From contig CANMMP010000003.1 in assembly GCA_947499125.1 (NCBI GenBank), positions 186,001 through 250,000 on the forward strand: a stretch of DNA of 64,000 nt, given 5' to 3'. This document shows positions 61,948 to 64,000 of this stretch, one piece after another. Source of the stretch: an uncultured Pontibacter sp. (GTDB taxonomy: Bacteria; Bacteroidota; Bacteroidia; Cytophagales; Hymenobacteraceae). The position numbers were made by a program, and so were the translations under genes. Under the pieces are notes generated by a model that saw only the letters and a list, made by a program, of their open reading frames with translations, searched no databases and was not told the DNA's origin. Numbering within the stretch: the first letter of the stretch is position 1; every line of letters starts with the position of its first letter.

Positions 61948-62599
61948 CTTTGATAGCTTTAGTTGTAAAGATTTGAATCAGTTCATCCAGAGTACCATTT
62001 ATAGTCTCTTCGAACATTTTAGATATTTCGCGGGAAACAGATGCCGTGCGTTCGCCACCAAAAAACTCCTTAAACTGGGTAAGTGTTTTAAGCAGGCGGT
62101 GCGGCGACTCATAAAAGATCATGGTCCGTTCTTCTTCGGCCAAACTTTGCAGGCGCGTTTGCCGGCCTTTTTTTATAGGCAGAAATCCTTCGAACGTAAA
62201 CCTGTCGGTACTGAAACCGGATTTTACCAATGCAGGCACAAAAGCTGTTGCACCGGGCAAACATTCTACTTTAATATCGTTTTTTAAACACTCACGCACC
62301 AGGAAAAATCCCGGGTCTGAAATGCCTGGCGTACCCGCATCCGAGATAAGAGCCATTACTTCTCCGCCTTTCAGGCGATCAATTAAATGGGCAGTTGCTT
62401 TGTGCTCGTTGTGCAGATGGTGGCTGTGCATACGTTTTTCAATACCCAGGTGCTGCAGCAACTTGCCGCTGGTGCGGGTATCTTCGGCCAGTATCACGTC
62501 TACTTCCTTTAATATCCGGATAGCGCGCAAGGTTATATCTTCGAGGTTGCCGATGGGTGTAGGCACCAGGTATAGGTTTGTTTTTTCGGGTTCCTGCAT
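61913..62599 (-). CDS. rsmI: 16S rRNA (cytidine1402-2'-O)-methyltransferase RsmI
   Basis: 228 residues of the tetrapyrrole-methylase fold. LYLVPTPIGNLEDITLRAIRILKEVDVILAEDTRTS is the diagnostic N-terminus, followed by LISDAGTPGISDPG (about 87-100, SAM-binding). It 2'-O-methylates C1402 in 16S rRNA. ATG start. It heads a minus-strand operon with lnt and suhB. Confidence 0.96.
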   Translation of the reverse strand: MQEPEKTNLYLVPTPIGNLEDITLRAIRILKEVDVILAEDTRTSGKLLQHLGIEKRMHSHHLHNEHKATAHLIDRLKGGEVMALISDAGTPGISDPGFFLVRECLKNDIKVECLPGATAFVPALVKSGFSTDRFTFEGFLPIKKGRQTRLQSLAEEERTMIFYESPHRLLKTLTQFKEFFGGERTASVSREISKMFEETINGTLDELIQIFTTKAIKGEFVIVVQGSK

Positions 62600-62728
62600 G
62601 CTGTAAAGATACTATAAAATTGCGTGTTGATTGCTACAGCCTGATAGCGGCTTTAAGTAAAGTATAAACTATAAATGCAGCATTTATCCACAAAAATAAC
62701 TAGAATTTGGCGTGTTCAAAAACTATAG

Positions 62729-62983
62729 TTATTCCCCGGAAGCCATCATCAGGTCATAGATCTGATCTATGCGCTTTGCCAGTTTCAGGTCGCGTTCGGT
62801 TACGGTGTTGCCTTCGTCGTGGGTGGTAAGCTCAATTTCAATTTTATTGTACATGTTGCTCCACCACGGGTGATGGTTCAGCTCTTCGGCTACATCAGCT
62901 ACCTGCTGCATAAAAGTCATCGCCTGCCTGAAATCGTTGAACGTAAGGCTACGGTGCAGTTTATTCTCTTCTTCTTTCCACAT
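62729..62983 (-). CDS. Pterin-4a-carbinolamine dehydratase (4a-hydroxytetrahydrobiopterin dehydratase)
   Basis: 84 residues of the PCD/DCoH family. The FVADVAEELNHHPWWSNMYNKIEIELTTHDEG pattern contains the conserved HHPWW catalytic region; TVTERDLKLAKRIDQIYD ends the fold. It recycles oxidised pterin cofactors for aromatic amino acid hydroxylases; no such hydroxylase is in the window. It is short but full-length-like. A 129-bp gap separates it from rsmI. Confidence 0.9.
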   Translation of the reverse strand: MWKEEENKLHRSLTFNDFRQAMTFMQQVADVAEELNHHPWWSNMYNKIEIELTTHDEGNTVTERDLKLAKRIDQIYDLMMASGE

Positions 62984-63104
62984 AGTTTGTCGGGTTATAG
63001 TTGCTTATACTTTAAAAGCTGATTAACGATACTATAGCAACGCCATAAAAACCGGCGGCGTATAGCATTACATTAAACTGATAATGAGCTAAAAGTATAA
63101 AACT

Positions 63105-63965
63105 ATGGCAAACAAACCCAAAAGCTTACCAGCCCAGGAACAGAAAACCCAGCCCGGCAAAGAGCATAAAATGACTCCTCAGCCCGAGTTTATCCGGAAG
63201 AACTATAAAGGAAGTGATAAACTAAAAGATAAAGTAGCCCTGATAACCGGAGGCGATAGCGGAATTGGCCGAGCAGTTGCCATACATTTTGCCCGCGAAG
63301 GTGCCGATGTTGCTATTATTTACCTGAATGAGGATAAAGATGCAGAGGAAACCAAGGACCTTGTAGAACAGGAAGGCCGCAAATGCCTGATCATAGCCGG
63401 CGACATCGGTAACGAAAAGTTTTGCCAGAAGGCAGTAGATCAAACTATAAAAAAACTTGGTAAGCTGGATGTGCTGGTAAATAACGCAGCCGAGCAGCAC
63501 GAACAAACCGACCTGCAGGACATTTCTAAAGACCAGTTGCAGCAGACCTTTGAGACGAATATCTTTTCGATGTTCTATATAACCAAAGCTGCGCTAAAGC
63601 ATCTGAAAAAAGGAAGTACTATTGTTAATACAACTTCAGTTACATCTTATCGCGGCAGCGACCACCTCATGGATTATGCTTCCACTAAGGGTGCGATTAC
63701 TGCCTTTACAAGATCACTTTCGGCTAACCTGGCTGAGAAGAATATTCGCGTAAATGCCGTAGCCCCCGGCCCTATCTGGACGCCACTTATACCTGCTTCG
63801 TTTGATGCTAAAAAAGTAAAAGAGTTTGGTCAGAATGTTCCCTTAAAACGTCCCGGTCAGCCTTCTGAAGTAGCTCCGGCCTACGTGTTACTGGCCTCTG
63901 ATGATGGCTCTTATATAACCGGGCAAGTCATACATGTAAATGGAGGAGAGCAGGTAGGCAGCTAA
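63105..63965 (+). CDS. SDR family NAD(P)-dependent oxidoreductase
   Basis: 286 residues with an N-terminal tail (about 1-40) rich in Lys, Pro and Gln, then a classical short-chain dehydrogenase: VALITGGDSGIGRAVAIHF (about 44-62, cofactor motif), the NNAA segment VLVNNAAEQHEQ, and the catalytic DYASTKGAI (YxxxK, about 197-201) preceded by a Ser-rich TTSVTSY segment. The extended N-terminus with a PEFIRKNYKGSDKLKDK start is typical of the YhdG/YghA-type aldehyde or ketone reductases. Substrate unknown. It is the last gene in the window and ends 35 bp before the end. Confidence 0.9.
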   Translation: MANKPKSLPAQEQKTQPGKEHKMTPQPEFIRKNYKGSDKLKDKVALITGGDSGIGRAVAIHFAREGADVAIIYLNEDKDAEETKDLVEQEGRKCLIIAGDIGNEKFCQKAVDQTIKKLGKLDVLVNNAAEQHEQTDLQDISKDQLQQTFETNIFSMFYITKAALKHLKKGSTIVNTTSVTSYRGSDHLMDYASTKGAITAFTRSLSANLAEKNIRVNAVAPGPIWTPLIPASFDAKKVKEFGQNVPLKRPGQPSEVAPAYVLLASDDGSYITGQVIHVNGGEQVGS

Positions 63966-64000
63966 ACTATAACTCAACCATAAGTATAAAAATGGAGTAA

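Overview
The window looks like chromosomal DNA of a Bacteroidota member, most likely order Cytophagales, family Hymenobacteraceae (Pontibacter-like). The reasons are a GldJ-type lipoprotein beside a PorP/SprF-type type IX secretion protein, families typical of the phylum (DUF4175, DUF3857, DUF4382, PorT-like barrels, SprF), a Bacteroidota-type promoter upstream of glyS, and a lack of clear Shine-Dalgarno sites. The genus is an inference. No rRNA, tRNA, CRISPR array, prophage or complete insertion sequence was seen.

Layout. 0-0.6 kb: non-coding with possible gene debris and a terminator. 0.6-4.6 kb: minus-strand operon of a DUF3857/transglutaminase membrane protein, a MORN/TonB-C protein and an NTF2-like protein. 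4.8-6.6 kb: ABC exporter. 6.6-7.3 kb: repeat-rich gap. 7.4-15.3 kb: SLC13 transporter, small STAS-like protein, glycerophosphodiesterase, fasciclin protein, rhomboid protease, polyprenyl synthase, RNase R. 15.3-16.4 kb: a second repeat-rich gap that is a diverged inverted copy of the first. 16.5-19.5 kb: outer-membrane barrel and tandem-NBD oligopeptide ABC ATPase. 19.6-21.0 kb: AT-rich islet with a HEPN-like gene (apparently frameshifted) and a lipoprotein. 21.0-28.5 kb: lspA, ileS, a sugar dehydrogenase, glyS. 28.7-33.0 kb: PiT-like transporter, BamE-like acidic protein, DUF4385, CPA2 antiporter. 33.0-33.7 kb: gene-free, T-rich, DnaA-box-containing segment (oriC candidate). 33.7-42.4 kb: Ig-like lipoprotein, methyltransferase, mnmG, a perfect parS site, ybeY, RsbW-like kinase, DUF4175. 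42.5-47.9 kb: xth, AhpD-like protein, comF, DUF4265, gldJ, porP/sprF. 48-52 kb: AsmA-like protein and DUF4382 lipoprotein. 52.4-55.1 kb: DinB, DUF6970-like, dgkA, msrA and two msrB. 55.4-58.6 kb: baeRF-like protein, radical SAM/SPASM enzyme, MscS channel. 58.7-63 kb: small proteins, suhB, lnt, rsmI, pterin dehydratase. 63.1-64 kb: SDR oxidoreductase.

Most genes are housekeeping: translation (ileS, glyS, rsmI, mnmG, ybeY, rnr), lipoprotein maturation (lspA and lnt, which process the many lipoproteins here), envelope secretion and repair (gldJ, porP, AsmA, Msr cluster), and transport. The most interesting non-genic signals are: (1) a perfect 16-bp parS site and a DnaA-box cluster 4.5 kb apart, flanking mnmG, which suggest an origin-proximal region; (2) a strong excess of the heptamers TATAGTT and TATACTT (and complements) in both coding and non-coding DNA; (3) several families of intergenic inverted repeats, including perfect 29-bp and 33-bp pairs; and (4) an apparent dinucleotide slippage frameshift at the start of the HEPN-like gene.
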